Below are positions 16,299 through 25,047 of a DNA stretch of 36,286 nt, piece after piece. The first letter of the stretch is position 1. Every line of letters begins with the position of its first letter. The stretch lies in contig JAKUNJ010000002.1 in the NCBI GenBank assembly GCA_022451965.1, positions 1 through 36,286 of the forward strand. The letters are read 5' to 3'. This stretch comes from Dehalococcoidia bacterium (GTDB taxonomy: Bacteria > Chloroflexota > Dehalococcoidia > Lucifugimonadales > Lucifugimonadaceae). Position numbers and translations under genes: made by a program. Under the pieces are notes generated by a model. That model was not told the DNA's origin. It saw nothing but the letters and a program-made list of their open reading frames with translations, and searched no databases.

Positions 16299-17666
16299 AT
16301 GATTACAAATATTGAGAAGAAAAGTTTAATAGCTCATCTCATGAGAAGAGCTGGATTTGGATGTAATTTTGATCAGATAGAAGAATTATCTCTTCAAGAA
16401 TATGATGACATCGTAGATCAATTATTAGAACCATCCTTTAATTTACCCCCTGACCAAGATCTTTTAGAGAGATACTTTATAGCTTCAGTTGAAGCTCGTA
16501 CAGCTAGGCATGCTGATCCACAGTGGACTTGGAGATTAGCAAAATCGAAAAAGCAACTCGAAGAAAAAATTGCTCTATTTTGGCATGGTCTATTAGCGGT
16601 TGGTGGTATCAAGTTAGATCATGGGCTGGCAATGCTTGAAGAAATTGATTTATTTAGAAAATATGGTTTAGGTAATTTTAATACCTTATTACTCAAAATT
16701 TCACAGGATCCTGGAATGATGTATTGGCTAGATAATCAAAATAGTCATAAAGAAGCTCCTAATGAAAACTATGGTAGAGAATTACTTGAATTATTTTCAA
16801 TGGGTATAGATGAGAATGGAGAGGGAGTATATACAGAAGATGATGTTAAGTCTGCAGCTCGAGCTTTTACAGGCTGGGCTTCTAAACCTACTCCACCACC
16901 TTTTTTCTTAGGACCTTTTCCAATGGAATTTACTTTTAATGTAAATGATCATGATGACTCAGAAAAAGAATTCCTAGGTGAAAAAGGTAATTTTAATGGT
17001 GAACACATAGTAGAAATGGTTTCAAGGCATCCATCAACAGCTAAATTCATTTGCATGAGGCTTTATTTATATTTTGTTTCTGAAGAAGAAAATTGGACTG
17101 AAATAAATAAACTTTCTCAAGTCTATTTAGACACTGATGGAAATATTAAAAAAGTTTTGGAGTACATGTTTAAATCAGATCATTTCAAATCTAAAGAAAT
17201 AATGTTTAAGAAAGTTAAAAGCCCTTCAGATTTAGTTTTTGGAATTACAAGAGTAGTCGATAGGTTTGAAATACCTGAGTTAGACTCAGCTGAATTAGCT
17301 ACAAATACAAACTTAATGGGTCAATTCTTACTCAATCCTCCTAGTGTTGAAGGATGGCATGAGGGAGAAGAATGGATAGATAGTGGCTCGCTCATAGAGA
17401 GAATTAATTATGCATCTGAAGAGATATCTAATACTAGTTCAAAAGGTGTTAAAAGACTTCTTGAAATAATAAAGTCAAAAGACTCCAAAGATGATGAAGA
17501 ATTTATAAATTTATGCCTAGATTCTCTTGGATATATACAAATCAGTGATAGATCTCAAAAGATTATTAGTGAGCACTTAAAGATTAATAAATATGAAAAT
17601 GATGAAGACAAAATAATGGATGTATTAAAAATTATTGTGTCTACTCCTGATTTTCAATATTGCTAA
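16299..17666 (+). CDS. DUF1800 domain protein
   Basis: A 455-aa DUF1800 protein. Family marks are AHLMRRAGFG near the N-terminus (residues 10-19), the helical ALFWHGLLAVG segment, ENYGRELLELFSMG (about 152-165) and SAARAFTGW, then SRHPSTAKFICMRLYLYFV and a C-terminal LLNPPSVEGWHEG motif. DUF1800 genes typically sit next to DUF1501 genes, as here (9 bases to the next start). The biochemical role is unknown; family members are often reported with secretion signals, yet this one has none: it begins MITNIEKKSL and goes directly into the domain. Upstream is tRNA-Phe, 58 bases away. Assignment to the family is secure, function is not. Confidence 0.9.
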   Translation: MITNIEKKSLIAHLMRRAGFGCNFDQIEELSLQEYDDIVDQLLEPSFNLPPDQDLLERYFIASVEARTARHADPQWTWRLAKSKKQLEEKIALFWHGLLAVGGIKLDHGLAMLEEIDLFRKYGLGNFNTLLLKISQDPGMMYWLDNQNSHKEAPNENYGRELLELFSMGIDENGEGVYTEDDVKSAARAFTGWASKPTPPPFFLGPFPMEFTFNVNDHDDSEKEFLGEKGNFNGEHIVEMVSRHPSTAKFICMRLYLYFVSEEENWTEINKLSQVYLDTDGNIKKVLEYMFKSDHFKSKEIMFKKVKSPSDLVFGITRVVDRFEIPELDSAELATNTNLMGQFLLNPPSVEGWHEGEEWIDSGSLIERINYASEEISNTSSKGVKRLLEIIKSKDSKDDEEFINLCLDSLGYIQISDRSQKIISEHLKINKYENDEDKIMDVLKIIVSTPDFQYC

Positions 17667-17675
17667 GGAGAATAA

Positions 17676-18803
17676 ATGATTAAAGAAAAGAATTTAGTTG
17701 TAATCCAATTGAGTGGGGGTAATGACTATCTGAATACTATAGTGCCCTACGAATCTGGATTATATTATGATTACAGACCTAATATGGGGCTAAAAGATGA
17801 TTCAATTATACCTATAGATAACAATGTGGCATTTAATTCCAATATGGATATTTTCAAGAAGCATTTTGATGAAAAGAATTTAGCAGTTATGATGGGTATC
17901 GGTTATCCAGAACCTAACAGGTCACATTTTAGATCAATGGATATATGGCATACAGCAGAACCTTTTGAAAGTAGTTCTATTGGATGGCTTGGGAAGACAG
18001 TAAAAAATATAGATCCAGAAGGTAAAAATCCAATAACAGCAGTAAATTTTGGTAAAGGTCTACCAAGAGCTTTAGCATGTCCAGGTGTATCAGTGGCATC
18101 AGTGGGAGCACTTGAATCTTATGGTTTATTCACAGGTGTTTCAGGGTCTCAAAATAGAGAGATTTTACTAGATACTGTTGATAGAATTTATCAACCCATG
18201 AATCTAGAAGGAATGCCTTCCCTAAGATTATTGCAAACAGGAAGAGGAGCTCTAGACGGTGCAGACTTATTAGCAGAAGCGCCAAGAAGTTATAAATCTA
18301 ATATAGAGTACCCTGAAGATAATCCTATTGCACAATCTCTTAAGGGAATAGCACAAGTTGCAAGTGCAAGGCTTGGAACAAGAATCTTTTATGCTCAACA
18401 TGGAAGTTTTGATACACATACTGATGAATTGAAAAATCATTCTTTATTATGGCAACAACTATCAACAGCAATAGATTGCTTTCAAAAAGATTTGAAAGAA
18501 CAGTCATTAGAAGAAGAAACTATAATATGGATTTTTTCAGAATTTGGTAGAAGAGTAGCAGATAATGGTACAGGTACAGATCATGGTTCAGGAGGAGTAG
18601 CTTTTCTTCTTGGAAAATCTGTCAAAGGTGGTCTCTATGGAGAGTATCCTAATCTTGATCCATCTGCTCAACTTGAAGGAGATATAAAATATAACACTGA
18701 TTTTAGATGTTTATACTCCACAATTTTAGAAGATATATTGGGAATTGAAGCTTCGAGTGTACTTAGTGAAAAATTTAGTAAAGTAGAAATTATAAAAAGC
18801 TGA
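17676..18803 (+). CDS. DUF1501 domain protein
   Basis: A 375-aa DUF1501 (sulfatase-like alkaline-phosphatase superfamily) protein. Visible are VVIQLSGGNDYLNTIVPYE at the start, NRSHFRSMDIWHTAEP (residues about 82-97), FDTHTDELKNHSLLW and FSEFGRRVADNGTGTDHGSG (the metal-binding-like acidic/His cluster near residues 287-306). DUF1501 proteins usually carry a Tat signal peptide; here there is none, and the domain begins at residue 6. Ribosome site GGAG is 6 bases before the ATG. Start and stop are shared closely with its neighbours, and the TGATG overlap with the NHL gene indicates translational coupling. Probably acts with the DUF1800 protein; reaction unknown. Confidence 0.9.
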   Translation: MIKEKNLVVIQLSGGNDYLNTIVPYESGLYYDYRPNMGLKDDSIIPIDNNVAFNSNMDIFKKHFDEKNLAVMMGIGYPEPNRSHFRSMDIWHTAEPFESSSIGWLGKTVKNIDPEGKNPITAVNFGKGLPRALACPGVSVASVGALESYGLFTGVSGSQNREILLDTVDRIYQPMNLEGMPSLRLLQTGRGALDGADLLAEAPRSYKSNIEYPEDNPIAQSLKGIAQVASARLGTRIFYAQHGSFDTHTDELKNHSLLWQQLSTAIDCFQKDLKEQSLEEETIIWIFSEFGRRVADNGTGTDHGSGGVAFLLGKSVKGGLYGEYPNLDPSAQLEGDIKYNTDFRCLYSTILEDILGIEASSVLSEKFSKVEIIKS

Positions 18804-19750
18804 TGGTTACGACCGCAAATGATTATAGTCATACAATAGGAATTGCATCCTTCGAAGGAAGAGGATTTATGAATCCTATTGATGTAATTTTTAATGATGA
18901 ACTACTATATGTACTCAGTAGATCAAATGCTTCGAATAAAAATAATAGAATTAGCGCTCTAACAGTAGATTCAAATCATAAATTTGAATTCGCAAATTGG
19001 GGAGAAGAGCCAGGTAAATCTATATTACCAACCGCTATTGAAATAGATAAGGATAATAAAATTATCTTATCAGACGAGCATCTCAATAGAATCTCTATAT
19101 TTGATTTAGAAGGGAAGCTAATCAATCATTGGGGCGAATTTGGAAATAAAGAAGGCCAACTAAACAGACCTTCAGGCATTTCAATTGATTCTGAAAATAA
19201 TATATTGGTTGTTGATCACCTTAACTCAAGAATTCAAAAATTTGATACTAGTGGAAAATATATATCTTGTTTTGGAAAATTCGGTAAAGATGTTGGTGAG
19301 TTTAACTATCCTTGGGGTATAGATATAGATAAAGATCAAAATATTTATATTGCTGATTGGAGAAATAACAGAGTTCAAATATTTAATTCAAATGGAAATT
19401 ATGTAAATTCTATTGAAAATTATGAAGATCAAAAATTAGCAAAACCCTCTTCAGTACATATTAGTACAAAAGGAAATATATTCGTAACTAACTGGGCTGA
19501 TAATTCTGTCATAATTTATGATTCTAAACTAAATTTCATATCAAAATTAATTGGTGACGCAACCATTTCAAAATGGTGTCAAGAATTTCTAGATGTTAAC
19601 CCTGAGCAATCTAGTTGGAGAGAAGAAGCAGGATTATTTGAGGAAGAAAAAAGATTTTGGAGACCTCAAAATATTGATTCAAATGAAGACTTAATTTTTA
19701 TAACAGATTCCTGTAGGCATAGAATTCAAATATACAAAAATAGATTTTAA
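18803..19750 (+). CDS. NHL-repeat beta-propeller protein
   Basis: A 315-aa protein built from about five to six NHL repeats. Examples are LNRPSGISIDSENNILVVD, NYPWGIDIDKDQNIYIADW and KPSSVHISTKGNIFVTNW; each ends in a N-R-hydrophobic-Q/S motif such as NSRIQKFD and NNRVQIFN. A six-bladed propeller is expected. No signal peptide is seen, so like its two upstream partners it appears cytoplasmic. It starts at the ATG that overlaps the DUF1501 stop (TGATG). The three genes 16299-19750 form one transcription unit, suggesting a joint role. The stop interlocks (TTAA) with the convergent peroxiredoxin gene. Confidence 0.85.
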   Translation: MVTTANDYSHTIGIASFEGRGFMNPIDVIFNDELLYVLSRSNASNKNNRISALTVDSNHKFEFANWGEEPGKSILPTAIEIDKDNKIILSDEHLNRISIFDLEGKLINHWGEFGNKEGQLNRPSGISIDSENNILVVDHLNSRIQKFDTSGKYISCFGKFGKDVGEFNYPWGIDIDKDQNIYIADWRNNRVQIFNSNGNYVNSIENYEDQKLAKPSSVHISTKGNIFVTNWADNSVIIYDSKLNFISKLIGDATISKWCQEFLDVNPEQSSWREEAGLFEEEKRFWRPQNIDSNEDLIFITDSCRHRIQIYKNRF

Positions 19751-20211
19751 ATTTTTTCTAATTCGGCTTTTACTTTTTCAGCATGACCCTTAGCCTTAAC
19801 ATTGGTCCATTTCTTTATAAGTATCCCTTGTTTATCAATAAGAAAAGTCGATCTAATTATACCCATTGAAACTTTACCATACATATTTTTTTCACCCCAA
19901 ACTCCGTAATCATTAATCATTTTTTTATCTGTGTCACAAAGAAGAGTAAAAGGCAAAGAATGGTTTCCTATAAATTTATTATGAGATTTTTTATCATCAG
20001 GACTTATTCCATAAATTTCACAGTTCATTTTACTGAACTCAACATATATATCTCTAAATTCACATGCCTCAACAGTACATCCTGGAGTTTCATCTTTAGG
20101 ATAAAAATATAAAACAGCAGGTTTCCCTGATAAAGTATCTAAGGAAATTGTATTATTATTTTGATCTAATAATTTGAAATCTGGAACTTTTGATCCCTCT
20201 GATAATGTCAT
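19747..20211 (-). CDS. bcp: Thioredoxin-dependent peroxiredoxin, Bcp/PrxQ type
   Basis: A 154-aa Bcp/PrxQ-family peroxiredoxin that reduces hydrogen and organic peroxides using thioredoxin. The active-site segment FYPKDETPGCTVEACEFRD holds the peroxidatic C45 and, five residues on, the resolving C50, the arrangement of atypical 2-Cys PrxQ enzymes. The family's later features are present: GISPDDKKSHNKFIGNHSLP, DYGVWGEK and STFLIDKQG. Full length. Separated from the HIT gene by 50 bases, so it may be cotranscribed with it. Its start has an AGGAG-like site upstream (revcomp of ctccta at 20217-20222). Confidence 0.95.
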   Translation of the reverse strand: MTLSEGSKVPDFKLLDQNNNTISLDTLSGKPAVLYFYPKDETPGCTVEACEFRDIYVEFSKMNCEIYGISPDDKKSHNKFIGNHSLPFTLLCDTDKKMINDYGVWGEKNMYGKVSMGIIRSTFLIDKQGILIKKWTNVKAKGHAEKVKAELEKI

Positions 20212-20261
20212 AATTTTCTCCTAAAATGAAATTTTATCTAATAGTCATTATATTTAAATTC

Positions 20262-20594
20262 TTATAATTTCAAAGTATTCCCACTCAATAAATGAAGATG
20301 AAGGTGCATAACTGTTTGACCTCCTCCTTGTTCAACATTAGTTAATATTTGGTAACCAGATTTTTCGATATTTAGTTCTTCAGCTATTTTTTTACACACC
20401 AATAATAAATGACCCAAAATATTTTGATCGTCATCATTGGCATGATTAATGTTTATTATTGGTTTTTTTGGGATTACTAAAATATGAACCTGAGATTTAG
20501 GATTTATATCATCAATTGCTATGCATAAATCATCCTCATAGCGAATTTCAGAGGGAATTTCCTTGTTAATTATTTTTGTAAAAATAGAATCCAT
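20262..20594 (-). CDS. HIT-family nucleotide-binding hydrolase
   Basis: A 110-aa histidine-triad protein of the HINT/PKCI branch (adenosine 5'-monophosphoramidase type). It has the opening IFTKIINKEIPSEIRYEDD, the strand HILVIPKKPI and the triad MHLHLHLLSG with H97, H99 and H101. The C-terminus after the triad is slightly short (ends NTLKL). Its ATG overlaps by one base the stop of the upstream carboxyltransferase gene, so translation is coupled. Cytoplasmic; cleaves AMP-X substrates in known relatives. Confidence 0.93.
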   Translation of the reverse strand: MDSIFTKIINKEIPSEIRYEDDLCIAIDDINPKSQVHILVIPKKPIININHANDDDQNILGHLLLVCKKIAEELNIEKSGYQILTNVEQGGGQTVMHLHLHLLSGNTLKL

Positions 20595-22114
20595 TATTTT
20601 TCGTTAACGGAAACCTCATATTCTTGACCATTTATAGAAACAGTAGTTTTATACTCACCATTTAAGTTTTCAGATCCCTGAGATTTAGATTGCACTACTT
20701 CTTTCATATCTTCAGCATACCTAATCCCTAATTCAGCATTACCCTCTAAAAAAGCTATACCCTGGGCGCCGCATGTAGCAGATATAAAAATATTTTCTTC
20801 AGTAGTTTCTAAATTCTTTTCTTGTAATAATTTTTTATTATATTCGATTCCTAGTTTTGGATTAGCATCGTTTAAATCATGAACATCTTCTTTTGTGGGC
20901 TCTAGTGATAATTGTTCAGATGCAATTTTTACAATTTCTGGATCTGGTTCTGAAGGTGTTTTACCAAAATATCCAAGTACCATTTTGCCATAACTATCTG
21001 TAATCTTAGACCATTTTTCTTGAATTGTATTCATGAATGCTTGTTGAAAATAAAATTGAGAAACGGGTGTCACAGATGTTCCAAATCCAGCTTTTGCTAC
21101 AACTTCTCTCATATTTTCAATTACTTTTGGAAACAAATTTAATGTCCCATTATCTCTCATCATTTGAGTATTTGATGTAAGAGCTCCTCCTGGCATAGGA
21201 GAAAAAGGAATCACGGGATTAACTTCAGTAGCTTCTGGTGGCATGTAGTATTTTTCCATCTGATCTATAAACATCTTTTCTACTTCCAAAATTTTTTCTT
21301 CATCTATATCCAACGTATATTCAGTTCCTCGTAAAGCTTGCCACATTGTCAAAATATCAGTTTGAGATGTACCTCCACTCACTGGAGCCATTGCTAAATC
21401 AATCATATCTGCTCCAGCTTTGATTGCAGCCATATTGCTTGATATAGCCATTCCAGCTGTATCATGAGTGTGGAATTGAATCATTGTATCTTTTGGTAAT
21501 AACTTTCTAGCATTTTTTACAGCATCATAGACAATTGATGGAGGAGTTGTACCAGAAGCATCCTTGAAAGCTAGACTATCAAAAGGAATATCTGCTTTAA
21601 GTATTTCTTTGATTTTATCAGTATAAAAATCAGCTGAATGAAAATATTTTTCGTTTAGGTTGGGAGGTAATCCCATCAAAGCTATAACAATTTGATGATT
21701 TAATCCTGCATCAGTTATGCACTGACCTGAATAAGATAAATTTCTGATATCCATTAGTGCATCAAAATTTCTAATGGTTGTTATACCGTGTTTCTTAAAT
21801 AACTTAGCGTGCAGATTGATTATATCTCTAGATTGAGATTCCAAACCAACTACGTTAGCACCTCTTGCTAATGTTTGTAAGTTGATATCTTTACCAACTA
21901 TTTCTCTAGACTTATCCATCATATCAAAGGCGTCTTCTTGACAATAGAAATAAAGGCTTTGAAATCTTGCACCTCCTCCAATTTCAAAGTTATCATTTCC
22001 CGCTTCTAATGCAGCAGACAAAATTGGTATGAAGTCTTCAGTCTTAACTCTTGCTCCCAAGCATGACTGAAAGCCATCCCTGAATGATGTATCCATAAAA
22101 TTAATTTTTTTCAT
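20594..22114 (-). CDS. Carboxyltransferase subunit (5S / PycB / OadA-like), without biotinyl domain
   Basis: A 506-aa member of the pyruvate-carboxylase/oxaloacetate-decarboxylase carboxyltransferase family. An HMGL-like TIM barrel (about 1-290) has DTSFRDGFQS (8-17; D13 metal ligand), FKDASGTTPPS with the carbamylated-lysine position, and FHTHDTAGMA with the two metal histidines. It is followed by a conserved carboxylase domain ending near 450. Length equals the 5S subunit of transcarboxylase (about 505 aa). No AMKM biotin site is present. The last 15 residues (TVSINGQEYEVSVNEK) resemble the first strand of a biotin carrier, after which the ORF ends on the HIT start codon. A separate biotin carrier must be elsewhere. 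Pyruvate/oxaloacetate is the likely substrate pair. Confidence 0.88.
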   Translation of the reverse strand: MKKINFMDTSFRDGFQSCLGARVKTEDFIPILSAALEAGNDNFEIGGGARFQSLYFYCQEDAFDMMDKSREIVGKDINLQTLARGANVVGLESQSRDIINLHAKLFKKHGITTIRNFDALMDIRNLSYSGQCITDAGLNHQIVIALMGLPPNLNEKYFHSADFYTDKIKEILKADIPFDSLAFKDASGTTPPSIVYDAVKNARKLLPKDTMIQFHTHDTAGMAISSNMAAIKAGADMIDLAMAPVSGGTSQTDILTMWQALRGTEYTLDIDEEKILEVEKMFIDQMEKYYMPPEATEVNPVIPFSPMPGGALTSNTQMMRDNGTLNLFPKVIENMREVVAKAGFGTSVTPVSQFYFQQAFMNTIQEKWSKITDSYGKMVLGYFGKTPSEPDPEIVKIASEQLSLEPTKEDVHDLNDANPKLGIEYNKKLLQEKNLETTEENIFISATCGAQGIAFLEGNAELGIRYAEDMKEVVQSKSQGSENLNGEYKTTVSINGQEYEVSVNEK

Positions 22115-22215
22115 AAAGGCAATTATAAGATAAAAAAGTTTTTTTTTTATAAAAAATATATTTATTTAGGACTTTAATATTTAATTATTCAAATACTACT
22201 AAAACTAAAATTAGA

Positions 22216-22221
22216 TATAAT
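22216..22221 (+). promoter_or_regulatory. Candidate -10 element of tRNA-Gly(GCC)
   Basis: A perfect TATAAT lies 21 bases before the mature tRNA 5' end. The region 17 bases further upstream lacks a recognisable -35 box. The spacing would give a short 5' leader of roughly 15 bases, normal for tRNA genes. In such AT-rich sequence a chance match is possible. Confidence 0.35.
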
Positions 22222-22242
22222 AAAATTCAAGATTGAAAATAA

Positions 22243-22317
22243 GCGGAAGTGGCTCAGTGGTAGAGCATCTCCTTGCCAAGGAGAAGGTCGCGAGTTCGAA
22301 TCTCGTCTTCCGCTCCA
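22243..22317 (+). tRNA. tRNA-Gly (GCC)
   Basis: Acceptor stem GCGGAAG (22243-22249) with CTTCCGC (22307-22313), all Watson-Crick. D-arm GCTC/GAGC, anticodon stem TCTCC/GGAGA, loop TTGCCAA giving anticodon GCC (22275-22277), T-arm with TTCGAAT. Discriminator T22314 and encoded CCA (22315-22317). An open frame running through the tRNA into the next gene is not coding. Confidence 0.97.
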
Positions 22318-22340
22318 AATCTTTTCACAAAAAATTAGAT

Positions 22341-23129
22341 ATGAATGAATTCCCTAACCAACTAGATAATAATTTGAAACAATTTTTCATCTTAGGAAAT
22401 ACGGCTTTAGATGCTTCAAGAAAAATAACAAAAGATGTTAATTTTGCTAACAGTGAGTTAAAAGATGATGGGAGTTTGCTAACTAAGTTTGATTTATCTG
22501 TAGAGGAAAAAATATTTGAAATACTTAGTGAATCAGATGCAGATATTATTACTGAGGAAATCCTTGAAAAAAAAGAAAATAAAGAATTTTGCTGGTATGT
22601 GGATCCAATTGATGGTACTACTTCATTCTCTAAAGGGATACCACTATTTGGAACAATCATTGGATTAACTCATAAAGAAAAACCTATTATGGGTTTTATA
22701 GATTTACCAAAATTAGGAGATAGATATATTTCAATTAATAAATATGGATGCTTTTTGAATAAAAAATTAGTAAAAGCTTCAGAACTTGGTAATCTTAATG
22801 AGGCAATAATATCTTATGGATCACCTCAAAGATTTGCTAAAGAAAATTTAATTGATCAACTTAGAAAAATAGATGATTTAGCTTGGGATTCCAGAGGTTA
22901 TTCAGATTGTTTTGGATACTCGCTAGTATTTAGAGGAGCTATAGATTTATTTATAGAAGCAGATTTAAATCCGTGGGAAACAGTTGCTATAGAAAATTTA
23001 TCTTTAGAATCTGGTGCAGGATATGCGGAAAAAGAATCAATTAATGGGAAAAAAAATATAATTTTCGGGTCAAAAAATCTAATTGAACAAACTACTGATA
23101 TATTTGGTGGAGACTGGACAATAAAATAA
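22341..23129 (+). CDS. Inositol-monophosphatase-family phosphatase, HisN-like
   Basis: A 262-aa Mg-dependent phosphatase of the IMPase/FBPase superfamily. Metal motifs: D51, the E72/E73 pair, DPIDGTTSF (88-96), and a C-terminal PWETVA (211-216). The segment RGYSDCFGYSLVFRGA (185-200) is typical of HisN histidinol-phosphate phosphatases rather than true inositol monophosphatases, so the last-but-one step of histidine synthesis is the best guess. The usual WD of the C-terminal metal site is WE here (E213), a conservative but unusual change. The open frame extends upstream through tRNA-Gly to 22233, but the first ATG outside the tRNA is at 22341 and gives the normal N-terminus. The MFS frame begins within its last codons. 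Confidence 0.85.
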   Translation: MNEFPNQLDNNLKQFFILGNTALDASRKITKDVNFANSELKDDGSLLTKFDLSVEEKIFEILSESDADIITEEILEKKENKEFCWYVDPIDGTTSFSKGIPLFGTIIGLTHKEKPIMGFIDLPKLGDRYISINKYGCFLNKKLVKASELGNLNEAIISYGSPQRFAKENLIDQLRKIDDLAWDSRGYSDCFGYSLVFRGAIDLFIEADLNPWETVAIENLSLESGAGYAEKESINGKKNIIFGSKNLIEQTTDIFGGDWTIK

Positions 23130-23221
23130 GCTCCAATAAAGTTGGTACATTTACTGCCTTAAAAAGTAAAAATTATAGAATATTTTGGATAGGATCAATA
23201 GCATCAATTTCTTCTACTCAA

Positions 23222-24412
23222 TTGGTAACTATTTTTAGTGGGAAATTAGTATTTGATATTAGTGGTTCAGAATTTTTACTTGGATTAGTAGCAAGCATTT
23301 TTGGTTTAGGCACAATAATTCTTAATTTTGTAGGTGGAGTTATAGCAGACAGATTTGAAAAAAAAATCCTACTGATATTAACGTCACTTGCAATGGCAGT
23401 AACATTATTAATTCTAGCTATTGTAGATGCTTATGATTTTGAAACTGTGGCAATAGTAATTTTAATTTGTAGTTTATTAGGATTTATTACAGGAATAGAT
23501 TGGCCACTAAGAGCATCTATTTTTACAGATTTCATTGAAGATAAAAATCATATTGTAAGCGCTGTGGCATTAAATTCTTTACTTTGGCAAGGTATGAGAA
23601 TTTTAGCTCCAGGATTAGGTGGATTTATTATCGCTTATTATGGCACTCCAATAATATTTTTTATAAGTTCTTTAGGATTTCTTATAATGGCTTCGGCTCT
23701 AATTATAATAAAGCATGAGCCACCAAATGTAGCACCGAGAATCAAAAAATCTTTTGTAAGCGAAACGATGGAAGGAATAAATTTTATTGCGAAAGATACT
23801 GTCTTTAGAATTATTATTATAATTAGTTACTTAACTATGGGATTTGCGATGTCTTACCTTCAATTGATCCCATCACTTACTGAAATATATAAAAATACTT
23901 CTTATGGGAATATTTCATCTCAAATAATGGGCATTATGCTTTCTGTTGGGGGAATAGGAGCAGTAACTGGAAATATGATAACTTCTGGAATAAAAAACAA
24001 AATAAACTTAGGTAAAATAACTCTAAGTATGAATATAGTCTCTGTAGTATTAGTTTTTTTCTTTGGGTTATCAAATTATTTAACCGCTAATGAAAATATT
24101 TATGATAATCCTTGGATTTCGATGAATTTATTACTTTCTATTGTGTTTATATTTTTTGCTGGAATATCAAATGCAATTTTTATTGTTTGCTCGATAACAA
24201 TACTACAAATGAAAGTTCCTGAAAATCTGAGAGGAAGAGTTATGGGAATTCATACTATAACTTTTAGTATGTTAACTGCAGGTGCATTGGTTCTTGGATT
24301 AGTTGCTGAATTTTCAACATCAAGCATATCAATTATGATTTTTTCAGGAATTCTAATTGTAATTAATACGATAGTTTATTTTAAGAATCCAAATATAAAA
24401 GCCATAATCTAA
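23222..24412 (+). CDS. Major facilitator superfamily transporter (start uncertain)
   Basis: A polytopic transporter of the EntS/MFS drug-exporter type, with about twelve helices. The A-motif loop is GGVIADRFEKK and the second half has the mirrored NLRGRVMG. The first standard start is TTG at 23222 (396 aa), but this cuts into helix 1. The frame stays open upstream to 23099 and encodes ALKSKNYRIFWIGSIAS, the typical N-terminus of this family, with no ATG, GTG or TTG. Possible upstream starts are ATA at 23126 (overlapping the HisN stop as ATAA) or CTG at 23114; a frameshift or sequence error is also possible. Substrate unknown. The stop interlocks (CTAA) with the convergent DCC gene. Confidence 0.85.
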   Translation: MVTIFSGKLVFDISGSEFLLGLVASIFGLGTIILNFVGGVIADRFEKKILLILTSLAMAVTLLILAIVDAYDFETVAIVILICSLLGFITGIDWPLRASIFTDFIEDKNHIVSAVALNSLLWQGMRILAPGLGGFIIAYYGTPIIFFISSLGFLIMASALIIIKHEPPNVAPRIKKSFVSETMEGINFIAKDTVFRIIIIISYLTMGFAMSYLQLIPSLTEIYKNTSYGNISSQIMGIMLSVGGIGAVTGNMITSGIKNKINLGKITLSMNIVSVVLVFFFGLSNYLTANENIYDNPWISMNLLLSIVFIFFAGISNAIFIVCSITILQMKVPENLRGRVMGIHTITFSMLTAGALVLGLVAEFSTSSISIMIFSGILIVINTIVYFKNPNIKAII

Positions 24413-24768
24413 CAACCGATATAAGGAATCAAAAAAGAAAATTTAGACCTATTCTTAGAAAACAAAAAATAAAACAAATTATAGATAAAGTATAAAAATT
24501 TAAGCGACAACAAAATTTTGGAAACAAATGATATTTTGCCATTACAATGAGCTAATATTTTTAAAATTGCAATTCCACCTAAATAAATTCTTTCATCTTC
24601 ACATACAATTTTTTTAGATGGCGTTGATAAATCTATCTTCATTCCTGAGCCAATTATTGAATTTTCATCATTTGGAAGAAATGTCCAATAAGATGATCTT
24701 TCAAGTACCCAATTTTTGAAACAAGTACAAATTTTACAATTATGATCGTAAAATACAATTTTTGTCAT
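24409..24768 (-). CDS. DCC-family (DUF393) thiol-disulfide-like protein
   Basis: A 119-aa DUF393 protein. The family's DCC signature, normally YDGDCPxC, is YDHNCKIC here (residues 7-14) followed by TCF. Further family traits are the LPND segment, GGIAILKIL (about 64-72), and a hydrophobic helix (about 84-103) before the C-terminus. DUF393 proteins are predicted thioredoxin-fold-like, possibly thiol oxidoreductases; the real reaction is not established. The ATG has AGAGG upstream. The final residue is Cys. The 160 bases upstream to tRNA-Leu are AT-rich and hold no recognised gene. Confidence 0.8.
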   Translation of the reverse strand: MTKIVFYDHNCKICTCFKNWVLERSSYWTFLPNDENSIIGSGMKIDLSTPSKKIVCEDERIYLGGIAILKILAHCNGKISFVSKILLSLKFLYFIYNLFYFLFSKNRSKFSFLIPYIGC

Positions 24769-24928
24769 AACTACCTCTTGATTATCTTTCTATGAAAATC
24801 TTAGGTTATATATTTAATATTGTATAAAAGATAATAAAAAAGTAATGAAGATTTCATAATAATATTAGTTTTAGTATTTTGTAATTTTCAAAATAAAACT
24901 TTTGATAAGATTTAATAGGTATTATAAT

Positions 24929-25012
<84 letters not shown>

Positions 25013-25047
25013 TAAATTTTTATTTTTTGAATAATCTATAATCTATT

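Noticed and set aside
22233-22340. Open frame extending the HisN-like gene upstream through tRNA-Gly
   Set aside because: The 5' part lies inside a perfect tRNA gene; the first ATG after it (22341) gives the normal family N-terminus.
24923-24928. TATAAT directly before tRNA-Leu as its -10 box
   Set aside because: Transcription would begin inside the mature tRNA, so it cannot be its promoter.
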